64,000 nt of DNA, taken from contig CBDCVQ010000020.1 of assembly GCA_965223165.1 (NCBI GenBank), forward strand, positions 1,550,001-1,614,000, given 5' to 3'. The notes under the pieces were generated by a model that saw only the letters and a program-made list of their open reading frames with translations, was not told the DNA's origin and did not search any database. Below, one piece after another: positions 8,340 to 16,149 of this stretch (positions are counted from its first letter, which is position 1; each line of letters starts with the position of its first letter). This stretch comes from JABDMH01 sp965223165 (GTDB lineage Bacteria > Bacteroidota > Bacteroidia > Chitinophagales > Saprospiraceae). The position numbers were made by a program, and so were the translations under genes.

Positions 8340-9197
8340 ATGGTCAGGCAGATAAAAGACCATTGGCGATATGCAACCCTGCTTGCCCTGTGTTGTTTGA
8401 TCCTGCCCGGCTCGGTGCAGGGGCAGGCGCGAGATCTTTATTCCCTGGAATCTACCCGCGCCTTTGCCAACTACCTCTTTACCAAGGGTGACTGGACGCT
8501 GGCCGCCGACGAGTATGCGCGACTACTATTCATGACACCCAATGACGATACGGTGCTGCAGCGGTTATCTCAGATCTATCGGAGTCAGGGCAAGTATCCG
8601 TTGGCTAAGCAATTGTTTCAACTGCACCGGGGACAACCGCCGATGTTGTCCACCGCTGCGCTCGAGCGCGAGTATCTGGCCACGCAGCTTTTCCAAGGTC
8701 CCACGGGCGGTTTTACGGAGAGCTTAGGCCACGTCCGGCACCTTGGCCCGGAGGAGCAGCTACGGATGCAGATCGAGTTTGCCATGGTCAACCGGGATTG
8801 GCTGCAGGCTCGACACAACCTAGCAGAAGCAGCGCCCAGCCGATGGAAGGACGTGTACTCGGAGACTACCGAGCGCGTGCTGGCTTTTGGCCCGAAGAAG
8901 CCCTGGCTGGCTTCGGCCATGTCCGTGGTGATCCCTGGGAGCGGAAAGATCTACGCCAAGAATGTAAAGGAGGGGATCACCAGTTTTTTGTTTGTCGCAG
9001 CCATGGCCTATCAGAGCTATCGCGGCTTTGACAAGCAGGGTACCAAAAGCGCCACCGGCTGGATCTACGGTGGGCTGGGGCTGGGTTTCTACGTTGGCAA
9101 CATCTACGGTGCGCAGCAATCAGCCAAGAACTACAATCGCAGACAACTTGCAGACATTCATGAAGAGGTGGATCGCATTATTGATAGCCGCTACTAG
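8340..9197 (+). CDS. TPR protein with C-terminal DUF5683-like membrane segment
   Basis: 285 residues. A signal peptide or anchor (LLALCCLILPGSVQGQ) precedes TPR-type helix pairs (TRAFANYLFTKGDWTLAADEYARLLFMTP, LQRLSQIYRSQGKYPLAKQLFQLH). The C-terminal part has the pattern MSVVIPGSGKIYAKNVKEG followed by hydrophobic helices, as in DUF5683-type proteins. It starts 6 bp after yidD and overlaps the next gene by 38 bp, so translation is probably coupled. The next gene has the same architecture, suggesting duplication within the operon. Confidence 0.8.
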   Translation: MVRQIKDHWRYATLLALCCLILPGSVQGQARDLYSLESTRAFANYLFTKGDWTLAADEYARLLFMTPNDDTVLQRLSQIYRSQGKYPLAKQLFQLHRGQPPMLSTAALEREYLATQLFQGPTGGFTESLGHVRHLGPEEQLRMQIEFAMVNRDWLQARHNLAEAAPSRWKDVYSETTERVLAFGPKKPWLASAMSVVIPGSGKIYAKNVKEGITSFLFVAAMAYQSYRGFDKQGTKSATGWIYGGLGLGFYVGNIYGAQQSAKNYNRRQLADIHEEVDRIIDSRY

Positions 9198-9987
9198 TCT
9201 GGCTGTCTGCCCCGGGGAGGGCCAGACGCTGGACGAGACCTTTGCCTTTGCCGAGCAGCAATTGGCGGCTGGGGAGGACCATGCTGCCGAGAAGGCCTTC
9301 AAGCGCGTGATCTTCTTCGACCGACAGGCACGGCACCGGGCGCGTTGTGTAGAGGCACTGGCCTACCTATCCGAAAAAAAAGGTGAGCTGACCGAAGCGC
9401 TCAATTATTTGGACCAAGCGTACTACCTGACGACCGACGAGCAAAGGCAGTTTGACTATCAAATTCGCCGGGTCCAGATCTACCTGCAAACCAACCAATG
9501 GCAGCGGGCCCTGGCCGAGGTGTATCAGCTGGATGATTCGTACGCACAAGAGCGGGCACTGTTGTACGAGGGCTATTGCCAATACATGCTACGGGATTTC
9601 GAGGCTGCTGCCGGGGCCTTTGACGGACTCCTGACGTCTGAGATGCTAAGCAAACACCTAGCAAAGGCCCGGCGAATCGAAACGTTGAATCCCAAGTTTT
9701 ACCAGACCATGAGCTACATTCTGCCCGGCTCTGGCCAGATCCTGCTTGGAGACGTCAAGGAGAGCCTGAATTCGCTCTTGCTCAACGGAGGGCTGGCTGC
9801 CCTTTTTATCCACACCGCCAACCGGTTGAGCTTTTTTGATGCCGTCCTATCTGTGGTACCTTGGTTCTATCGGTATTACGCCGGCGGCGCCAAGCTGACC
9901 AAGACGCTGGCCATGGAGAAGAAAGCTAAGCGACACCGGGAGAACCTGGCTGAAATGGTCCAGGCGATTCAAGAAAAGGATCCATAA
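9160..9987 (+). CDS. TPR protein with C-terminal DUF5683-like membrane segment (paralogue)
   Basis: 275 residues. Start ATG 9160 lies inside the end of the previous gene and gives a clean signal peptide (MKRWIALLIAATSLAVCPGEGQ). TPR-like repeats follow (AEKAFKRVIFFDRQARHRARCVEALAYL, GELTEALNYLDQAYYL, WQRALAEVYQLD), then MSYILPGSGQILLGDVKES and hydrophobic helices, matching the layout of the upstream gene. The two may pair. It is the last gene of the operon starting at 6652. Confidence 0.8.
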   Translation: MKRWIALLIAATSLAVCPGEGQTLDETFAFAEQQLAAGEDHAAEKAFKRVIFFDRQARHRARCVEALAYLSEKKGELTEALNYLDQAYYLTTDEQRQFDYQIRRVQIYLQTNQWQRALAEVYQLDDSYAQERALLYEGYCQYMLRDFEAAAGAFDGLLTSEMLSKHLAKARRIETLNPKFYQTMSYILPGSGQILLGDVKESLNSLLLNGGLAALFIHTANRLSFFDAVLSVVPWFYRYYAGGAKLTKTLAMEKKAKRHRENLAEMVQAIQEKDP

Positions 9988-10295
9988 GTCCAATGGGATG
10001 GGGGCTTAGCAGCAGGGATTGTGCCTTGCTTGCGGCTCCCTCGATGCAGCTCCGGCGAAAGAATGTGTTTGGCGAGGACGCCAAACTCGGGCCCGCGCAG
10101 CAGAATGCACAACTCTCATCCAAGGCCGATATAGGCGAATCTATATTCGCCGAAATCTCTAGTCGCGGATCTAAGCTCAGGGCTGTATTTTCTGCGTTCT
10201 CGCAGTAAACCAGCAGGTGGTTGTGCGCAAGGTGACTAAGACGTAGTAGGGTTCGCCGGCCCATTTAGACCTTGCTCTTGACGTCCTTGGCCACC
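9988..10295. other. Intergenic region between convergent genes with two hairpins
   Basis: 308 bp between convergent genes. It holds the GTTTGGCG/CGCCAAAC hairpin (10067-10086, listed separately) and a second perfect inverted repeat at 10134-10151 (GGCGAAT, loop CTAT, ATTCGCC). Neither is followed by a T-run. No gene is recognised. Confidence 0.6.
10067..10086. repeat. Palindromic hairpin, GGCG-AGGA-CGCC family
   Basis: Perfect 8-bp stem GTTTGGCG / CGCCAAAC with an AGGA loop. The same core with different flanking stem bases occurs at 31714, 31813 and 32017, which marks it as a member of a repeated hairpin family rather than a chance palindrome. It may act as a bidirectional terminator or REP-like element. 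Confidence 0.7.
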
Positions 10296-13200
10296 TTACG
10301 GCTTGCCCTCCCGCTTTTTCGCGGAGATGGCGGGCAGATCTATCTGTTTCAGCCGCAGGTTAAGCTCGCTTGCCCGACCTCGAATTTGATCCACTCGGCC
10401 AAAAAGCGGTTGTAATTCTTGCTCCAGATCCTGTAGACGTTGATAGGCCCCTTCGGTAGGCGCCGCGTCTTGGCCATTGAGCACGGAGTACAAATAGGCA
10501 ATCTGGTCATCGATCATAGAGGGATAGTTGATCGGGTCCTGCCCGCTTTCGTTCTTTGTCTGGATCAGTTGCGCCTCCAGGGCAGTGATGTCCTCTTGCA
10601 AAGACCTGAGATCGCTAGTCAGGGCGGTGTCACTGAGATCCGCACGTTTTAATAACCGTTTCAACTCGTCTCTCATGGTACGCAGATCGCCGATACTGGC
10701 ATGCGTCTCCTCTAAGGAATTTCTAGCCTTTAGGGTCAGTTCATACTGTTGCATCAGATCTTCCGGGGTCTGATCCCATCTCGGATCAATGCCGACCTCC
10801 AGGTCCTGGGTGTGTTCTTCTTGGCCGACCTGCAAGGTGACTTGGTGCGTGCCGGGAGGAGCATGGATACCCGACATACTGGCCAGGGAGAAGAAGGCTC
10901 CCTTTTGTACCTCAGGAGATTCGTACCGGAGATTCCAAGTGTGTCGGTTGAGGCCTTTCTTGACCTCCAATTTTTCCTCCTTGGCTTCTTTGTCCGGATC
11001 GGTGGAGAACGTGCGGCGGACGACACCGCTGCGATCCTTGATCAGCAGCTTAATAGACTGACTGGTGTCCGGTTTCTCGGGCAAATAATAATAGATCAGC
11101 GCTCCATTGGGGGCTGCGTCGATGCCACCCAAGCTTCTTCGGCTCCCCACCTGGGTCCGCACCGCGCCGGTAGAGGCAAACAGGACCACCTGGTCAGCCT
11201 CCTGTGGCGACCATCGGCTCAATGGGGATAAGTCATCCATGATCCAGAAGGATCGCCCCTGCGTAGCCACCACCAGATCTCCCTGGTGCACCTGCAGATC
11301 CGTGATTGGAGTGACCGGCAGGTTCTGCTGGAAAGACTGCCAATGGGCGCCGTCATCAAAGGAAATGTACATGCCAAACTCGGTGCCCGCATAGAACAAG
11401 CCCCGGCGATTGGGATCTTCGCGCACCACCCGTACAAAGTGGTCATCGGGAATACCGTTCGTGCCATCAGTCAACGACTGCCAGCTCTTGCCGTGGTCGT
11501 TGGTAAGAAAAACATAGGGACGAAAATCCCCTTCGCGGTACTTAAACACCGAGATCACCGCGCGACCAGACGCATGCACGGACAGATCAATGGTGTTGAT
11601 GGTCCCTTCCACCGGCATGTTCGGGGGAGTAATGTTGGTCCACGTCCCCCCTGCATCGCGTGAGAGATGTAGGAGACCATCGTCGCTACCCGCCCAAAGT
11701 TCGCCGGGATTGATGGGCGACTCCTCAAAGGAAAATATAGTAGTGTAGAGCTCCACACCCGTATGGTCATGCTGGATGGGTCCACCCGGTATATCCTGAT
11801 ACTCATCCTTGTCGGTCGTCAAATCAGGGCTGATCACCTCCCAGCTTTGCCCCCCATCCTGCGAAAGATGGACGTACTGGGAGCAGTGATATAGTTTGCT
11901 CGGGTCATGGGGTGACAACCGGATCGGTGCATTCCACTGAAATCGATATTTGATGTCACGACCAGCGGTGCCGTCATGCATCTGCGGATAAGCGACCACA
12001 TCTCTGATATGGTCTCGCTTGCGATCCTTGCGCGTGATCTGGCCAATGTAGGTGCCGGCATAGATCAAGTCGGGATTGTTTGGATCGACGGCGATGTGGC
12101 CGCTTTCTCCGCCGCCCACGGGATACCAATCTTGGCGTGGATCCAAACGAGCATGGGGCCGACTGGATACGGAGATGGTCGAGTTGTCCTGCTGGGCCCC
12201 GTACAGCCGATAGGGATATTGGTTGTCCACCGACACCCGGTAAAACTCTGCGGTGGGCTGGTTGTAGATCGAACTCCAAGTTTTGCCCCCATTGAGCGTC
12301 ACATTGGCACCCCCGTCATTGCCTTCGATCATGATCTCCGGATGCTCCGGATTGATCCAGAGGGCGTGATTGTCGCCATGCGGCGTGGAGATGGTGGAGA
12401 AATTCTTGCCCCCGTCGATGGACTTGTGAAACCGCACATTCATGATGAACAGGGTGTTCTCGTCCGTCGGGTGCGCCTCCACGTGATTGTAATACCAGGC
12501 TCGCTGACGCAGATTGTGCTCACGGTTGATGCGATTCCAGGTCTTGCCCCCATCGGCCGAGTGGTACAATCCACCCTTCTTCTCCTCGGCCGCCTCCTGG
12601 ATGATCCAGATCTTTTGCGGATTGGCCGGGGAGATGGTGATGCCGGCTCGACCTACCTCACCATCCGGCAGACCCTCGGTCAATTTGGTCCAGGTAGTCC
12701 CGCTGTCCTTCGATCTCCAAATACCGCCTTCGGTGCTTCCGTCGATCAGCGTCCAGGGTTTTCTTTCGACCGTCCACATCGCCGCATAGAGGATCCTCGG
12801 ATTCGAAGGATCCATTTCCACGTCGACCGCCCCGGTCCGATCGGAGACATGCAATACCTTTTGCCAGGTGACACCACCATCTTCGGTCTTGTAGACGCCG
12901 CGTTCTTCATTGGGCTTGAAGGGATTACCCAGGGCTGCCGCGTACACGATGTCCGGATCGGTAGGATGGATTTCCAATTTGCCGATCATCCCGGTGGCTT
13001 CCAGCCCCATCTTCTGCCAGGAGGCACCTTTGTCCGTTGACTTGTACAGTCCTTTGCCAATCGAAATATTTCCTCGGGGACAGCCGGAGCCGGTCCCGAC
13101 ATAGACCACGTTTGGATCAGATGGCGCGACCGCTACCGCACCTATCGAACCCACGTCAAAATACTCGTCGCTAATATTTTCCCAAGTGGTGCCAGCATCC

Positions 13201-13424
13201 GTCGTCTTCCAGACGCCTCCCCCGGTCGACCCCATATAAAAGGTGTGGATCTCACCGGCCACGCCGCAAACAGTAGTCACTCGTCCTCCCCGGCTGGGCC
13301 CCACCGAGCGGTATTTCAGTCCGTGCAGTAGCTCTTCCTGCTCATCGGACTTGACCTGGGCAGGTGTGGCCTGGGGGGCGGCCAGCATAGTGGCTATTGC
13401 TAGGGCAGATAGTATCTTTTTCAT
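10296..13424 (-). CDS. Secreted BNR/sortilin-type beta-propeller protein
   Basis: 1042 residues. Signal peptide MKKILSALAIATMLAAPQATPA. The next 700 or so residues are many BNR/Asp-box repeats of the S-x-D-x-G-x-T-W type (KTTDAGTTWENIS, KSTDKGASWQKMG, KTEDGGVTWQKVL, HSADGGKTWNRIN, LSQDGGQSWEVIS), giving two stacked propellers as in VPS10/sortilin-like proteins often annotated as glycosyl hydrolases. The C-terminal 300 residues hold a beta domain and a coiled-coil-rich tail (LRTMRDELKRLLKRADL). Start 13424 is chosen over 13481 because the signal peptide begins there. No catalytic residues are evident, so enzymatic activity should not be assumed. Confidence 0.88.
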   Translation of the reverse strand: MKKILSALAIATMLAAPQATPAQVKSDEQEELLHGLKYRSVGPSRGGRVTTVCGVAGEIHTFYMGSTGGGVWKTTDAGTTWENISDEYFDVGSIGAVAVAPSDPNVVYVGTGSGCPRGNISIGKGLYKSTDKGASWQKMGLEATGMIGKLEIHPTDPDIVYAAALGNPFKPNEERGVYKTEDGGVTWQKVLHVSDRTGAVDVEMDPSNPRILYAAMWTVERKPWTLIDGSTEGGIWRSKDSGTTWTKLTEGLPDGEVGRAGITISPANPQKIWIIQEAAEEKKGGLYHSADGGKTWNRINREHNLRQRAWYYNHVEAHPTDENTLFIMNVRFHKSIDGGKNFSTISTPHGDNHALWINPEHPEIMIEGNDGGANVTLNGGKTWSSIYNQPTAEFYRVSVDNQYPYRLYGAQQDNSTISVSSRPHARLDPRQDWYPVGGGESGHIAVDPNNPDLIYAGTYIGQITRKDRKRDHIRDVVAYPQMHDGTAGRDIKYRFQWNAPIRLSPHDPSKLYHCSQYVHLSQDGGQSWEVISPDLTTDKDEYQDIPGGPIQHDHTGVELYTTIFSFEESPINPGELWAGSDDGLLHLSRDAGGTWTNITPPNMPVEGTINTIDLSVHASGRAVISVFKYREGDFRPYVFLTNDHGKSWQSLTDGTNGIPDDHFVRVVREDPNRRGLFYAGTEFGMYISFDDGAHWQSFQQNLPVTPITDLQVHQGDLVVATQGRSFWIMDDLSPLSRWSPQEADQVVLFASTGAVRTQVGSRRSLGGIDAAPNGALIYYYLPEKPDTSQSIKLLIKDRSGVVRRTFSTDPDKEAKEEKLEVKKGLNRHTWNLRYESPEVQKGAFFSLASMSGIHAPPGTHQVTLQVGQEEHTQDLEVGIDPRWDQTPEDLMQQYELTLKARNSLEETHASIGDLRTMRDELKRLLKRADLSDTALTSDLRSLQEDITALEAQLIQTKNESGQDPINYPSMIDDQIAYLYSVLNGQDAAPTEGAYQRLQDLEQELQPLFGRVDQIRGRASELNLRLKQIDLPAISAKKREGKP

Positions 13425-13608
13425 ACGGGAAGATAAGAGGTAATCCGCTAGTGGACTATAACAGTGACAAGAGCATGCCATGGAACCCTATGATTTCCTG
13501 CCAAATCGATGAGGCAGAACCGCACATCCCGCCGTACAGGCTGGTCAAGGGGCTGGGCTTAAACCTGTCAATCGGTAAGGCCGGATGCCCATCTTTCCAG
13601 AAAAGGAA

Positions 13609-14775
13609 TCAATAATACCGCCCAATAAAGCGATGCTCCACGATGGTCCGTTTCACATCCAGGGGATCCACCGTGCCATGCCAGGCCTTCACCACCGCCC
13701 CCAGGGGGTCGATCAACATGGTGAAAGGAAGATCCCCCTGCCACTCCGGGTGCACCTTGTCGATGAGCGCCTGCTTGTCCTTCTCATTGCATAAATAATT
13801 GGCTACGGGGGAGTGTATGCCCTGTAAGAACATGAGTGCCTCCTCCTTTTTTTCGATGTTGTCCAGCGATACCGACACAAATTCGAAGGGTCGCTGCCCG
13901 TACATCCGTTGCATCTTGAGAAACTCTGGAAACTCCAACTTGCAGGGACCACACCAAGTGGCCCAGAAATTGACCAGCCGGATCTTGTTGGACAGATTGG
14001 TGAGGACAGTCTTGAGCGAGTCCAGATCCACGACCTCCAAGGTGACGGGCTTGTCAGACCATTCTTGGTTTACTCGATCCTTGTACTCGGTCTTCCAGGC
14101 CCACTTTACCGAGCAGCCAAAGGTCTTGGTCTCGGGGCGGATGATCTCGCGATTGGCCATCACCGCATTGATGGCGGTGCGCAAGATCTCGGCATTGGCC
14201 GTCCCAGGTTTTTCTGAACCGTCGATCATGCCCCGATACCGGAGTTTTCTTTCTTGATCAAAAAGATAGGCGTGGGGTGTCGTCGCCGGGCCGTATTGCA
14301 GCGATGCCTCATGGGTATCGCCATCGTAGAGATAAGGAAAGGTAAAGTTCTTATGTTCCGCACGGATGACCATCGCTTCGAAATCATCATTGAGATCGCT
14401 ATATCCCAGCTCTTCGTACAGCAGCGAGATCGGGCTATTGGGCGAGATGCATACCACTTGCAGATCTTTGCTAGCGTAGTCCTGCGCAATCTGGCTGATG
14501 CGATCCTCGTAGGCCTGGGCCGTCGGACAATGATTGCAGGTAAATATGACAAGCAGAAGCTTTGCATCGGCAAAATCATCCAGCGTATAATACTTTCCGT
14601 CCACGCCGGGTAGGTTAAACTCCGGCGCCTCCGCTCCAATCGGAAGTGGCACAACTTCGGTCTTCTCTACCGGTTGCGGATCGGCTTCAAAGGTGACCCT
14701 ATGCTCGGTGGAGCAGCTGGGGAGCAGCAGGAGGCATCCGAGCAAGAGGGTTGCTGCTATACCCGGCGCACGCAT
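13609..14775 (-). CDS. Periplasmic lipoprotein with two thioredoxin-fold domains
   Basis: About 388 residues. A lipoprotein signal ends LLLLPSC-S. The first domain (residues about 45-200) is redoxin-like, with the pair CNHC after LLLVIFT and FDQERKLRYRGMIDG near its end. The second (about 240-380) is TlpA/ResA-like with FWATWCGPCKLEFPEF. The tandem suggests electron relay between two disulfide centres at the membrane, which is inferred. A GTG start at 14796, directly after the upstream gene's stop, is also possible. It forms an operon with the TIM-barrel gene upstream. Confidence 0.85.
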   Translation of the reverse strand: MRAPGIAATLLLGCLLLLPSCSTEHRVTFEADPQPVEKTEVVPLPIGAEAPEFNLPGVDGKYYTLDDFADAKLLLVIFTCNHCPTAQAYEDRISQIAQDYASKDLQVVCISPNSPISLLYEELGYSDLNDDFEAMVIRAEHKNFTFPYLYDGDTHEASLQYGPATTPHAYLFDQERKLRYRGMIDGSEKPGTANAEILRTAINAVMANREIIRPETKTFGCSVKWAWKTEYKDRVNQEWSDKPVTLEVVDLDSLKTVLTNLSNKIRLVNFWATWCGPCKLEFPEFLKMQRMYGQRPFEFVSVSLDNIEKKEEALMFLQGIHSPVANYLCNEKDKQALIDKVHPEWQGDLPFTMLIDPLGAVVKAWHGTVDPLDVKRTIVEHRFIGRYY

Positions 14776-14796
14776 GTGGACACGTATCAAATACAC

Positions 14797-15660
14797 CTAG
14801 ACACTGCAGATTTCGACGCCCTGCTTAAGGCTGGCAAGTTTATCTTCCCGTTTGGGCACAAACTCCTGACCCAGATATCCTTGGTAGCCGGTGTCCTGAA
14901 TCGCCTTGATGATCGCCGGGTAAAACAATTCTTGCGTCTCGTCGATCTCATTGCGACCCGGCACACCTCCGGTGTGATAGTGTGCGATGTACTGCTGATT
15001 GTCCCGGATCGTGGCAATAATGTCCCCCTCCATGATCTGCATATGATAGATATCGTACAGCAGCTTGAAGTTGGGTGAGCCTAGCTTTTCAACCAGTTGG
15101 ACTCCCCAAGAGGTGAGATCGCACATATAGTCTTTGTGGTTGACCTTGCTGTTGAGCAGCTCCATCACGATCATCACGCCGGCATCCTCCGCTTGCTTGA
15201 CGAGAGGCTCAAGCCCCACCGCACAGTTTTCTAGCCCGACCATATCGTCCATACCACGTCGATTGCCAGAGAAGACGATCACGTTGGGCACGCCGTGGTC
15301 CGCCGCTGCGGTGACGAGGCCTTTGTAGTTGTCACGCAAGTGCGCGTGATTTTGGGGATCATTCCACCCATTGGGGATGCTGGCAAAACTGTCGGTGCCG
15401 ACCGCACAGTCCAAGGAATAGTTTTTCAGGGTGGGCCAATCTTTGGGCGATACGATTTCAATCGATTTGATACCGATCTCCTGCGCGGCCTCACAGAGTT
15501 GTTCGAGGGGGATGCCGTTGTAGCACCAGCGGCAGGCCGAATGTTGAATGCCACCCCCGACCAGATCAGTGCCGTCTTCTGCACACCAGGCCTTCTTGTT
15601 GACCGCCATGATGCCGGCTGCCATCGAAATATTTCTTATTGCATCTCTTCGCTTCATCAT
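14797..15660 (-). CDS. Sugar phosphate isomerase/epimerase family TIM-barrel protein (hydroxypyruvate-isomerase-like)
   Basis: About 287 residues, AP-endonuclease-2-type TIM barrel. It starts with a twin-arginine-like leader (MMKRRDAIRNISMAAGIMAV), so it is probably exported folded. Family landmarks are GIKSIEIVSPKDWP, NVIVFSGNRRGMDD, MELLNSKVNHKDYMCD with a metal-binding Glu, KLLYDIYHMQIMEGD and GYLGQEFVP with a late Glu. These match the hydroxypyruvate-isomerase-like branch. Exported members of this superfamily are common beside sugar oxidoreductases in Bacteroidota. The substrate is unknown. Confidence 0.85.
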   Translation of the reverse strand: MMKRRDAIRNISMAAGIMAVNKKAWCAEDGTDLVGGGIQHSACRWCYNGIPLEQLCEAAQEIGIKSIEIVSPKDWPTLKNYSLDCAVGTDSFASIPNGWNDPQNHAHLRDNYKGLVTAAADHGVPNVIVFSGNRRGMDDMVGLENCAVGLEPLVKQAEDAGVMIVMELLNSKVNHKDYMCDLTSWGVQLVEKLGSPNFKLLYDIYHMQIMEGDIIATIRDNQQYIAHYHTGGVPGRNEIDETQELFYPAIIKAIQDTGYQGYLGQEFVPKREDKLASLKQGVEICSV

Positions 15661-15711
15661 AAAAAAGTGATTTGTTGACAGGGCCACTCAGCGGGCCTCA
15701 GGTCACTAAAG

Positions 15712-16014
15712 TTACTCGCCAGCGGGCAGATTATCTAGAAAAACCTCGACCAACTCCTCCCACTCCTGTTCTAGCGCGTAGTCTGGCATGGGCCTGCCGG
15801 CCCGATTGTACCAGTAGTTGGCATTCCACCGATCCCCCTCCTTGCGATGCAAGTACGCGTGCACCCAAGCCGCTTTCTCCCCCGAAAGGTTGTCGACCTG
15901 ATTATGGGCACCGTGCCAGTCGCCCTTGCCGTCTAACCAGAGAGCTTTGAGATAGATATTGGTCGTCGGGGATTGCGTCTCCGTCAGCGTCTCCCTAAAC
16001 TGGTCGATTGTCAT
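15712..16014 (-). CDS. Small conserved protein of unknown function
   Basis: About 100 residues, no signal peptide, predicted cytoplasmic. The segment LKALWLDGKGDWHGAHNQVD followed by EKAAWVHAYLHRKEGD and NANYWYNRAGRPMP is recalled as a conserved uncharacterised small family in several phyla. It is rich in Trp, His and Tyr. ATG 16014 is preferred over the upstream start at 16047. It stands alone, 136 bp from the subtilase gene end and about 50 bp from the TIM-barrel gene start. Confidence 0.7.
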   Translation of the reverse strand: MTIDQFRETLTETQSPTTNIYLKALWLDGKGDWHGAHNQVDNLSGEKAAWVHAYLHRKEGDRWNANYWYNRAGRPMPDYALEQEWEELVEVFLDNLPAGE

Positions 16015-16149
16015 AGCATAAAGAAATGGATAATTGCGTTGCTGCAATTGCTTTCCATAACCAAATTTCCAAATACGGGAGAGGCCGTGTACTCAAGAAA
16101 TCGCTTCAGATTAATGGCCGGATGGGCTGGAAACGACAAGAAGTGGAGC

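Noticed and set aside
11976..13040. Long plus-strand open frame of 354 codons opposite the BNR gene
   Set aside because: Antisense to a strongly supported gene with regular Asp-box repeats; product has no recognisable features.
15690..15712. Similarity of GCGGGCCTCAGGTCAC to the sequence after the cytochrome-LRR gene (28770)
   Set aside because: The match is short and gapped; not enough to call a repeat.
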